From Faecalimonas sp. (GTDB lineage Bacteria > Bacillota > Clostridia > Lachnospirales > Lachnospiraceae), in contig JARICA010000018.1 of the NCBI GenBank assembly GCA_029264305.1, positions 62,001-126,000 on the forward strand: a DNA stretch of 64,000 bases, given 5' to 3'. Under the pieces are notes generated by a model. It saw only the letters and a program-made list of their open reading frames with translations. It did no database searches and was not told the origin of the DNA. A program made the position numbers and the translations under genes. Shown piece after piece: positions 25,991 to 33,509 of this stretch; the first letter of the stretch is position 1; every line of letters begins with the position of its first letter.

Positions 25991-26043
25991 AATTTCCCCC
26001 TACATCAAACACTTTATAAATATGTTGTATATGATAACAACAC

Positions 26044-26080
26044 AAAAATATCTTTGGACAAATCGTCCAAAGATATTTTT
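26044..26080 (-). terminator. terminator after nfnB
   Basis: A perfect 16-bp inverted repeat pairs 26044-26059 with 26065-26080 (TATCTTTGGAC against GTCCAAAGATA) around a 5-nt loop, with T-runs. Confidence 0.9.
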
Positions 26081-26108
26081 TATACTTTTTAAAATTATAA
26101 ATCAAATA

Positions 26109-27497
26109 CTATTTATTAGAAAGATATTCGTGAATTCCTTTTGCTCCTGCTTTTCCTGCTCCCATTGCTAAGATAACAGTAGCTGCTCCTGTTACAGCAT
26201 CACCACCAGCATAAACACCTTCTTTTGTTGTTTTACCTGTTTCTTCTTCTGCAACAATACATTTCCATTTATTGATTTCTAATCCTTCTGTTGTTGAAGA
26301 AATTAATGGATTTGGAGATGTACCAAGTGACATGATAACTGTATCTAAATCCATTGTGAATTCTGAACCTGGAATTTCAATTGGACGTCTTCTTCCAGAT
26401 GCATCAGGTTCACCTAATTCCATCTTAACACAAACCATTCCTTTTACATATCCATCATCATCTACTAGAATTTCTTGAGGATTTGTTAGTAAATCAAAGA
26501 TAATGCCCTCTTCTTTAGCATGATGGATTTCTTCTACTCTAGCTGGAAGCTCTTCTTCACTTCTTCGATATACAATATGAACTTCTGCTCCAAGACGAAG
26601 AGCTGTTCTAGCTGCATCCATAGCAACATTACCACCACCGATAACTGCTACCTTATTTCCAGCAGCAATAGGAGTATCATAAGATTCATCAAAAGCTTTC
26701 ATCAAGTTACTTCTTGTCAAGTATTCGTTAGCTGAGAATACACCGTTTGCATTTTCACCAGGAATACCCATAAATTTGGGAAGACCAGCACCAGAACCGA
26801 TGAATATTGCTTCAAATCCTTCTTCTTCAATCAATTGATCGATAGTTGTTGATTTACCAATAACAACATTTGTTTCAAATTTAACACCTAATTCTTTTAC
26901 TTTTTCAATTTCTTTAGCTACTACCGCATGTTTAGGAAGACGGAATTCAGGAATACCATACACCAACACACCGCCCAATTCATGAAGTGCTTCAAAAACC
27001 GTTACTTCATATCCTAATTTCGCTAAATCGCCAGCACAAGTAAGCCCTGCAGGACCAGATCCGATAACGGCAACTTTATGTCCATTTGTTTTTTCTGCTC
27101 CAACTGGTTTAATATTGTTTTCAAGAGCATAGTCTGCTACAAATCTTTCTAATTTACCAATAGATACTGGTTCACCTTTAATTCCTCGGATACATCGTCC
27201 TTCACACTGCGATTCTTGTGGACATACACGACCACAAACTGCAGGAAGAGCTGAAGATTGCCCAATAATCTTATATGCTTCTTCAATATTTCCTTCTTTT
27301 ACTTCCTTGATAAAAGCTGGAATGTTAATAGAAACAGGACAACCTTCGATACATTTTGCATTTTTACAATTAATACATCTTGTAGCTTCTTCCATTGCTT
27401 CTTCTTTGCTATATCCTAAACAGACTTCGTCAAAATTTTTTGCACGAACTGCTGGTTCCTGTTCTCTTACTGGAACTTTTTTTAATACATCAGCCAT
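26109..27497 (-). CDS. nfnB: NfnB subunit of NADH-dependent ferredoxin:NADP oxidoreductase (GltA-like flavoprotein)
   Basis: This 462-residue protein of the glutamate-synthase small-subunit/GltA family has an N-terminal iron-sulfur region (CINCKNAKCIEGCPV, about 42-56), then two FAD/NAD(P) Rossmann domains (GSGPAGLTCAG about 148-158; AVIGGGNVAMDAARTAL about 285-301) and a terminal TTKEGVYAGGDAV motif. In Clostridia, pairing with the FAD/2Fe-2S gene next door makes it NfnB, which bifurcates electrons among NADPH, NADH and ferredoxin. A stand-alone glutamate synthase beta role is the alternative. TAATG overlap with nfnA indicates coupling. Confidence 0.87.
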   Translation of the reverse strand: MADVLKKVPVREQEPAVRAKNFDEVCLGYSKEEAMEEATRCINCKNAKCIEGCPVSINIPAFIKEVKEGNIEEAYKIIGQSSALPAVCGRVCPQESQCEGRCIRGIKGEPVSIGKLERFVADYALENNIKPVGAEKTNGHKVAVIGSGPAGLTCAGDLAKLGYEVTVFEALHELGGVLVYGIPEFRLPKHAVVAKEIEKVKELGVKFETNVVIGKSTTIDQLIEEEGFEAIFIGSGAGLPKFMGIPGENANGVFSANEYLTRSNLMKAFDESYDTPIAAGNKVAVIGGGNVAMDAARTALRLGAEVHIVYRRSEEELPARVEEIHHAKEEGIIFDLLTNPQEILVDDDGYVKGMVCVKMELGEPDASGRRRPIEIPGSEFTMDLDTVIMSLGTSPNPLISSTTEGLEINKWKCIVAEEETGKTTKEGVYAGGDAVTGAATVILAMGAGKAGAKGIHEYLSNK

Positions 27498-28390
27498 TAG
27501 TTATCACCTCCACAATGACCACATCCGCCATGATGTGTATCACCTTCCTGTAATTTCAACATTGCACGTCCTTCTTTAGTTTTGTACATTTGCTGTCTTT
27601 TCATTGCTTGATCAAAATCAACTAAATGTCCATCAAATTCAGGACCATCAACACAGGCAAACTTTATTTCATTACCTACTTGAAGACGACATGCACCACA
27701 CATTCCTGTTCCATCTACCATAATTGGGTTCATACTTACAATTGTTGGAAGTTCTAGTTGCTTTGTAAGCAGACAGACAAATTTCATCATTATCATTGGT
27801 CCAATTGCTACACATACATCATATTTCTTTCCTTCGTCTTTTATAAGTTTTTCGATCATACTTGTAACCATTCCTGCATGACCATAAGAACCATCATCTG
27901 TACAGATATATAAGTTTCCTGCAACTTCTTCCATTTCTTTTTCTAGAATTAACATACTTTTAGTTTTGCAACCAACAATAACATCAGCATCAATTCCTTT
28001 TTCACGTAACCATTTTACTTGTGGATAAACTGGCGCAGCTCCAACTCCTCCAGCTACAAATAACATTTTCTTATTTTTTAATGTTTCTAAATCTTCTGAA
28101 ACAAACTCAGATGCACATCCTAATGGTCCTGTGAAATCTCTAAAACTATCTCCTACCTTTAATTCAGCCATCTTTTGAGTAGATGCTCCTACAATCTGAA
28201 ACACAATTGTGACTGTTCCTGCTTCTCTATCATAATCACAAATTGTTAATGGAATTCGCTCTCCTTTTTCATCCATTTTTACAATTACAAATTGACCTGG
28301 CTCGCAGTGTTTTGCAACTCTTGGTGCTTCCACATCCATGAGATAAATTTTATCTGCAAGTTCTTCTGCTTTTAATATTTTATACATCAC
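27497..28390 (-). CDS. nfnA: NfnA subunit (FAD/2Fe-2S oxidoreductase)
   Basis: The 297-residue NfnA-type protein has a flavin domain (1-95; ERIPLTICDYD) and a NAD-binding domain (about 100-215; FVAGGVGAAPVYPQVKWL). It ends with a 2Fe-2S site (CGACRLQVGNEIKFACVDGPEF plus a preceding Cys) and a Cys-His-rich tail (HHGGCGHCGG). With NfnB it transfers electrons from NADH and reduced ferredoxin to NADP. A promoter with 17-bp spacing lies upstream. The similar PyrK is excluded by the lack of pyrD. Confidence 0.88.
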   Translation of the reverse strand: MMYKILKAEELADKIYLMDVEAPRVAKHCEPGQFVIVKMDEKGERIPLTICDYDREAGTVTIVFQIVGASTQKMAELKVGDSFRDFTGPLGCASEFVSEDLETLKNKKMLFVAGGVGAAPVYPQVKWLREKGIDADVIVGCKTKSMLILEKEMEEVAGNLYICTDDGSYGHAGMVTSMIEKLIKDEGKKYDVCVAIGPMIMMKFVCLLTKQLELPTIVSMNPIMVDGTGMCGACRLQVGNEIKFACVDGPEFDGHLVDFDQAMKRQQMYKTKEGRAMLKLQEGDTHHGGCGHCGGDN

Positions 28391-28418
28391 GTTCCTCCTT
28401 AAATTTTCTCTACCTATA

Positions 28419-28447
28419 ATGATAAAACATCCATCCTAAAATATCAA
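28419..28447 (-). promoter_or_regulatory. promoter of nfnAB
   Basis: On the minus strand, TTGATA (28442-28447) and TATCAT (28419-28424) are spaced by 17 bp, about 28 bp before the nfnA start. Confidence 0.55.
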
Positions 28448-28483
28448 GATGAATATTGGAAACTATTTATTATTATAGGTATG

Positions 28484-28509
28484 AAAAAGGCGACTGTAAA
28501 TCAGTCGCC
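28484..28509 (-). terminator. terminator of the alcohol dehydrogenase gene
   Basis: GGCGACTG (28489-28496) pairs with CAGTCGCC (28502-28509) around a 5-nt loop; on the minus strand it runs into T5. Confidence 0.85.
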
Positions 28510-28523
28510 CATTTAAATACTTT

Positions 28524-29705
28524 TTAGAAATCAACTTCTGTTCCATAATAAATACAAGTAAATAATTTTTCCATTGTTGCCGGATCAATTTCTCTAGGAT
28601 TAGATCCTGTACAGGCATCTCCAACTGCATTTTCTGCAATAGTAGCAACTTTTTCTTTAAATTCATCTTCTTTAATTCCGAATTCTTTTAATGTTGCTGG
28701 AATTCCAAGAATTACATTAAATGAGTCGATTTTTGAACATAAACTATTAATTAAAGCTTGTTCTGAGTTTCCTTCAAGACCTACTCTGCGAGCAATTTCA
28801 GCATAACGTTTTGCGGCAACAGGATCTTTTGCATTGTATTTGATTACATATGGAAGATACATTGCATTTGCTAAACCATGTGTAATATGTCCTGTTGAAA
28901 ATACAGCACCTGTTTTATGTGCCATTGAATGTACAATTCCAAGTAAAGCATTTGAAAATGCCATACCAGCAAGACATTGCGCATCATGCATTTTTGCTCT
29001 TGCTGTCATATTTCCTTTAAATGATGATGGTAAATAATCAAATACCATTTCAATTGCCTGAATAGCAAGTGGATCTGTATATGCACAATTCAAAGTAGAT
29101 ACATATGCTTCAATAGCATGTGTTAATGCATCCATTCCTGTATAAGCAACTTGATGTGCAGGAAGCCCTTCTACAAGTTCTGAATCTACAATAGCAACAT
29201 CTGGTGTAATATTAAAGTCTGCTAAAGGATATTTAATTCCCTTTGCATAGTCTGTAATAACAGAAAATGCTGTTACTTCTGTTGCTGTTCCTGATGTAGA
29301 TGGAATAGCAGCAAATTTGGCTTTCTGTCTTAATTCAGGGAAGTTAAATGGAATACATAAATCTTCAAAAGTTACGTCTGGATATTCATAAAATGCCCAC
29401 ATTGCTTTAGCAGCATCAATTGGTGATCCACCACCCATTGCAACAATCCAATCTGGTTCAAAAGCGCGCATTGCTTCAGCACCTTTCATAACTGTTTCTA
29501 CAGATGGATCTGGCTCAACACCTTCAAATAACTGAACTTCCATACCTGCTTCTTTTAGATAATTAACAGCTTTATCTAAAAAACCTTGGCGTTTCATAGA
29601 TCCTCCACCAACTACAAGAATTGCTTTTTTACCTTTTAAGTTTTTCAGTTCTTCTAAACAACCTTTTCCATGATAAATGTCTCTTGGTAATGTAAATCTG
29701 CTCAT
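28524..29705 (-). CDS. iron-containing alcohol dehydrogenase
   Basis: This 393-residue group III (Fe-ADH) dehydrogenase has the nucleotide motif GGGSMKRQG and AMGGGSPIDAAKAMW (about 95-109), with metal-ligand helices containing GMDALTHAIEAYV, HSMAHKTGAVF and HITHGLANAMYL. It reduces an aldehyde to alcohol with NADH or NADPH; butanol, ethanol or propanediol end-products are all possible. A Rex-type site between its -35 and -10 predicts repression when NADH is low. A separate terminator makes it monocistronic. Confidence 0.92.
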   Translation of the reverse strand: MSRFTLPRDIYHGKGCLEELKNLKGKKAILVVGGGSMKRQGFLDKAVNYLKEAGMEVQLFEGVEPDPSVETVMKGAEAMRAFEPDWIVAMGGGSPIDAAKAMWAFYEYPDVTFEDLCIPFNFPELRQKAKFAAIPSTSGTATEVTAFSVITDYAKGIKYPLADFNITPDVAIVDSELVEGLPAHQVAYTGMDALTHAIEAYVSTLNCAYTDPLAIQAIEMVFDYLPSSFKGNMTARAKMHDAQCLAGMAFSNALLGIVHSMAHKTGAVFSTGHITHGLANAMYLPYVIKYNAKDPVAAKRYAEIARRVGLEGNSEQALINSLCSKIDSFNVILGIPATLKEFGIKEDEFKEKVATIAENAVGDACTGSNPREIDPATMEKLFTCIYYGTEVDF

Positions 29706-29755
29706 TATTTTGCATCTCCTTTGAATATATTGTTTGCCATGTTTTTGACAATATT

Positions 29756-29784
29756 ATTATACGACTGTTAAATATTTAACGCAA
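29756..29784 (-). promoter_or_regulatory. promoter of the alcohol dehydrogenase gene
   Basis: On the minus strand, TTGCGT (29779-29784) and TATAAT (29756-29761) are spaced by 17 bp. The Rex-like dyad fills the spacer. Confidence 0.75.
29765..29782. promoter_or_regulatory. Rex-type operator at the alcohol dehydrogenase promoter
   Basis: The perfect dyad GTTAA-N4-TTAAC (core 29767-29780) agrees at 11 of 14 non-N positions with the clostridial Rex consensus TTGTTAA-N4-TTAACAA. It lies exactly between the -35 and -10 of the promoter. A rex gene is encoded at 43.8-44.4 kb in this window. Confidence 0.72.
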
Positions 29785-29818
29785 TACTTTTAGTCAAATT
29801 TTTGTAGTAATTTTGGAT

Positions 29819-30958
29819 TTATTCTTGTACATTTTGATCTTCTGTTACATCCATTTCCAAATCATAGTTTCTTACTGTTATTGCACTTGCTTTTCCTGTA
29901 GAATTATCTACAAGTATTGCACTAAAAATTAAATTTCCTTGTGGCATAGGTATTGGTCCAACATATTTTTTCCAATTTTCTTTTGTAGGCTCGGTTGTTC
30001 CAAATGCATAATAAGCAGTATATCCTTCTTTGACTTCAATACTAATCTTTTCTTGCTGTTCATATAATCCACTTGAAGGCGAAACAATAGGTGCTTCTGC
30101 AAGAGGGCTTTGGATTTTATATGTATGCTTTGATAATAAACTTGGTATTCCTTTTTTATTTACAGCAATCGCTCTGACAGTCCAATTACCTTCCTCTAAA
30201 AGTATGGGGAAATCTTTATTGTATTTTGCTCCTGTCGTTTCTGATGGTTCAGAACCATCTAATGTATAATAGATATCATTTCCTTTAGAATATAACTCTA
30301 ATTCTTCTTTTTCATTATAAAAATCTTTCTTTAAAGAATAAGAAGGTTTTTCTACAACATAATCAGAAAGCACTGACAAGACCGACTGTGATTTGCAATT
30401 TGCTAAAAGAATAGGGATTCTATCCTTCTTTCTAGTCTTTATATAAATTTGAATTAAGCTTTTGTATAATTCTTCATTATTAGATTGCTTTTCTATCTCT
30501 TTTAAAAAAACTTCTTCTGCAGAATAAAAATCATCTTTTTCTAAATATACGTCAGCGATTCCTTTATATCCACCAGCCTTTTTAGGCTCTTTATTTATAG
30601 CAGATTCAAAACATTCAATTGCATCATTATAGTTTCTCTTTTTCAATGAATTATATCCCTTTTTTATATAACCTTCATAAGATATTTGGTAAAATAATAA
30701 TCCAACTAAAATAGACAAAAGAAGTGTTGACAAAATAACAAGTATTTTTTTATGGTTATTTTTTTGTGCTCGCTTTGCTTTTATAGCTACTTTTTTCTCA
30801 TGTTGTTGTTGCATATTGCTATGCAACTCATTTTTTACATGTTCAGCAAGAAGTTCATCTAAAGAACTGTAGTCAGGAACAATTCTTACTTCTGCTCCAC
30901 ATATTTCACAATATAGGGAACCTTCTTTTATTTCTGCACCACATTTTCCACACCTCAC
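29819..30958 (-). CDS. zinc-ribbon, TPR and chitobiase-like-domain membrane protein
   Basis: This 379-residue protein of unknown role has a zinc ribbon at the N-terminus (Cys3, Cys6, Cys17, Cys20), a basic linker, one membrane helix (about 71-91) and TPR-like repeats (about 95-185). It ends with two chitobiase/beta-hexosaminidase C-terminal type modules (about 203-280, with YYTLDGSEPS; about 290-368, with YYAFGTTEPT). The predicted layout puts the zinc ribbon inside and the repeats outside the cell. The start is GTG 30958, overlapping the folD stop (TAGTG), with AAGGAGG upstream. Perhaps a cell-surface scaffold; no catalytic motif seen. Confidence 0.75.
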   Translation of the reverse strand: MRCGKCGAEIKEGSLYCEICGAEVRIVPDYSSLDELLAEHVKNELHSNMQQQHEKKVAIKAKRAQKNNHKKILVILSTLLLSILVGLLFYQISYEGYIKKGYNSLKKRNYNDAIECFESAINKEPKKAGGYKGIADVYLEKDDFYSAEEVFLKEIEKQSNNEELYKSLIQIYIKTRKKDRIPILLANCKSQSVLSVLSDYVVEKPSYSLKKDFYNEKEELELYSKGNDIYYTLDGSEPSETTGAKYNKDFPILLEEGNWTVRAIAVNKKGIPSLLSKHTYKIQSPLAEAPIVSPSSGLYEQQEKISIEVKEGYTAYYAFGTTEPTKENWKKYVGPIPMPQGNLIFSAILVDNSTGKASAITVRNYDLEMDVTEDQNVQE

Positions 30959-31806
30959 TAGAATGCCTCCTTGTATACTGCTTCAACACAATTATACATA
31001 AGCATTGCACGTGTCATTACACCAACACCGCCTGGGACAGGAGTAATTGCACTTACTGTTTCTGCCACATCATCAAAATCCACATCTCCACATAAAGTAT
31101 TGTCTTCGTTTCGATGAATTCCCACATCCACAACTACAGATCCTGGCTTTAAATATTCTTTTGTAATAAATTTAGGTTTTCCAACGGCTACAACTATAAT
31201 ATCTGCTCTTTTTGTGATTTCTTTTAATTTTTTCGTATGTGAATGTGCAATTGTAACAGTTCCATTTTCTTCTAATAATAAAAGTGCTATTGGTTTTCCA
31301 ACATTATTGCTTCTCCCTAATACAACACATTCTTTTCCATCAATTTCAATCCCAGAACGCTTTAAAAGTTGAATAATTCCAGCTGGAGTACAACATTCAA
31401 AACCTTTTTTCCCTATGCAAAGACGACCGATATTCACTTCATGAAAACCATCTACATCTTTTTGAGGAGAAATTGCTTGCGTAATTATTTCTTCACAAAT
31501 ATGCCCCGGCAATGGCAATTGAACAAGGATCCCATGCACATCTGCATCCTCGTTTAATTTGTATATCAAATTCAATAATTCTTGTTCAGTGGTTTTTTCA
31601 GGTAATTCATAAGAAAGAGAGCGAATGCCAATGTATTCACAATCCCTTTTTTTCCCATTCACATATACTGTCGATGCCGGGTCATTTCCAACCTGAATAA
31701 CTGCAAGACAAACATCTTTTCCTACGTTTTTAAGTTGTTCTACTTTTAATTTTAATTCATTTTTTATTTCCAAAGCAATTTTTTTTCCGTTAATTAATTT
31801 CGGCAT
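30958..31806 (-). CDS. folD: methylenetetrahydrofolate dehydrogenase/cyclohydrolase
   Basis: The 282-residue bifunctional FolD converts methylene-THF to formyl-THF with NADP. It has the typical Tyr/Lys active-site segment (STVYVNGKKRD), the HGILVQLPLP motif, DVDGFHEVNIGRL, and NADP-binding VLGRSNNVGKPIALLL. Fhs, the next enzyme of the methyl branch, is encoded 17 bp upstream, so the two form a one-carbon pair. Such a pair serves purine synthesis and, in acetogens, formate uptake; the remaining Wood-Ljungdahl genes are not in the window. Confidence 0.97.
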   Translation of the reverse strand: MPKLINGKKIALEIKNELKLKVEQLKNVGKDVCLAVIQVGNDPASTVYVNGKKRDCEYIGIRSLSYELPEKTTEQELLNLIYKLNEDADVHGILVQLPLPGHICEEIITQAISPQKDVDGFHEVNIGRLCIGKKGFECCTPAGIIQLLKRSGIEIDGKECVVLGRSNNVGKPIALLLLEENGTVTIAHSHTKKLKEITKRADIIVVAVGKPKFITKEYLKPGSVVVDVGIHRNEDNTLCGDVDFDDVAETVSAITPVPGGVGVMTRAMLMYNCVEAVYKEAF

Positions 31807-31823
31807 CGTATCACCCCTTACAT

Positions 31824-33494
31824 TTAAAATAATCCGGTAATTTTTCCGTGTTCATTTACATCAATTCCGTTTGCAGCAGGAACTTTTGGAAGTCCAGGCA
31901 TTGTCATAACAGCTCCAGTTAGTGCGACAACAAATCCTGCTCCTGCATTTACATATACTTCTCGAATATGAATGGTAAAGTTTTCTGGTCGTCCTAATAA
32001 CGTGGCATCATCAGATAAAGAATATTGATTTTTCGCCATACAAATTGGAAGATTTCCAAATCCCATACTTTCAATTTTAGCGAGTTGTTTTTCTGCAGCA
32101 GGTGCATATTCAACAGAAGACGCACCATAAATTTCTTTTGAAATCGTTTCTATTTTTTCTTTTAGTGATAAATCATCATCATATAATGTGTGGAAATGGC
32201 TTTCTTTCTTTTCAAGTGTTTCTAAAACTTTTTCTGCTAAAGCAAGTCCGCCTTCGCCACCTTTTTCCCATACTTCTGATAAAGCAAACTCACATCCTCG
32301 TTCTTCACAGAAATTTTTAATATATTGGTTTTCAGCATCTGTATCTGTTATAAAAGAATTTAATGTTACAACAACTGGCACTCCAAATTTTTGTAGATTT
32401 TCAATATGTTTTTCTAAATTGACAATTCCTTTTTTCAGTGCTTCCAAGTTTTCTTCTGCCAAATCTTTTTTAGCAACCCCACCATTATATTTTAACGCTC
32501 TAACTGTAGCAACCAAAACAACAGCATCCGGTCTTAAATTAGCACTTCTGCATTTGATATTCATGAATTTTTCAGCTCCTAAATCGGCACCAAATCCTGC
32601 TTCTGTAATAGCAATATCACATAATTTTAATGCTGTTTTTGTTGCACGAACACTGTTACATCCATGTGCAATATTAGCAAATGGTCCACCATGCACTAAT
32701 GCTGGTGTATGTTCCAATGTTTGAATTAAATTTGGTTTAATTGCATCTTTTAGAAGAGCAGTCATAGCACCTGTCGCTTCTAATTGCTCTGCGGTTACTG
32801 GTTCTCCTGCAAAGTTGTATGCAACAATAATTTTTCCTAATCTTTCTTTTAAATCTTGCAAATCGTTGGCAAGACATAAGATAGCCATAATTTCAGATGC
32901 AACAGTAATAACAAAATGATCTTCGCGAACCATTCCATCCATCTTGTTTCCAAGACCTACTACAATATTTCTTAAAACTCGATCATTCATATCTAAACAA
33001 CGTTTCCAAACAACCTGTCTTGGGTCAATTTGTAAAGTATTTCCCTGTTGAATATGATTATCAAGCATGGCTGCTAACAAATTATTCGCAGATGTAATGG
33101 CATGAAAATCACCTGTAAAATGCAAGTTCAAATCTTCCATCGGAACTACCTGTGCATAACCTCCACCTGCTGCTCCCCCTTTAATACCAAAGCATGGTCC
33201 TAAAGAAGGCTCTCGAAGAGCTATGATCGCTTTCTTATTTAATTTTGCCAACGCTTGTCCAAGTCCCACACTTGTAGTTGTTTTTCCTTCTCCTGCTGGA
33301 GTTGGATTAATCGCTGTTACCAATACTAACTTACCATCATTATGATCTTTTACTTTTTCCCATAATTCATCAGATATTTTAGCTTTATATTTACCATAAA
33401 ATTCTAAATCATCTTCTTGAATTCCTACAGAGCTAGCCACCTCTTTAATATGTTTCATAGTTGCTTCTTGTGCGATTTGAATATCCGTTTTCAT
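31824..33494 (-). CDS. fhs: formate-tetrahydrofolate ligase
   Basis: The 556-residue enzyme makes 10-formyl-THF from formate, THF and ATP. ATP-binding [10 protein letters not shown] is at 64-73, followed by [23 protein letters not shown] and the HFTGDFHAI stretch. C-terminal [20 protein letters not shown] is strongly conserved. The length is normal. It lies between ftsK and folD in one operon and would feed formate into the methyl pool. Confidence 0.97.
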   Translation of the reverse strand: MKTDIQIAQEATMKHIKEVASSVGIQEDDLEFYGKYKAKISDELWEKVKDHNDGKLVLVTAINPTPAGEGKTTTSVGLGQALAKLNKKAIIALREPSLGPCFGIKGGAAGGGYAQVVPMEDLNLHFTGDFHAITSANNLLAAMLDNHIQQGNTLQIDPRQVVWKRCLDMNDRVLRNIVVGLGNKMDGMVREDHFVITVASEIMAILCLANDLQDLKERLGKIIVAYNFAGEPVTAEQLEATGAMTALLKDAIKPNLIQTLEHTPALVHGGPFANIAHGCNSVRATKTALKLCDIAITEAGFGADLGAEKFMNIKCRSANLRPDAVVLVATVRALKYNGGVAKKDLAEENLEALKKGIVNLEKHIENLQKFGVPVVVTLNSFITDTDAENQYIKNFCEERGCEFALSEVWEKGGEGGLALAEKVLETLEKKESHFHTLYDDDLSLKEKIETISKEIYGASSVEYAPAAEKQLAKIESMGFGNLPICMAKNQYSLSDDATLLGRPENFTIHIREVYVNAGAGFVVALTGAVMTMPGLPKVPAANGIDVNEHGKITGLF

Positions 33495-33509
33495 TTTTTC
33501 CTCCTTTGT

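Noticed and set aside
32188-32724. 178-codon plus-strand frame opposite fhs
   Set aside because: It lies fully antisense to a strongly conserved enzyme, has no RBS and codes for no recognisable protein.
33495-33509. THF riboswitch before fhs-folD
   Set aside because: Only 15 bp separate ftsK and fhs, and 17 bp separate fhs and folD.
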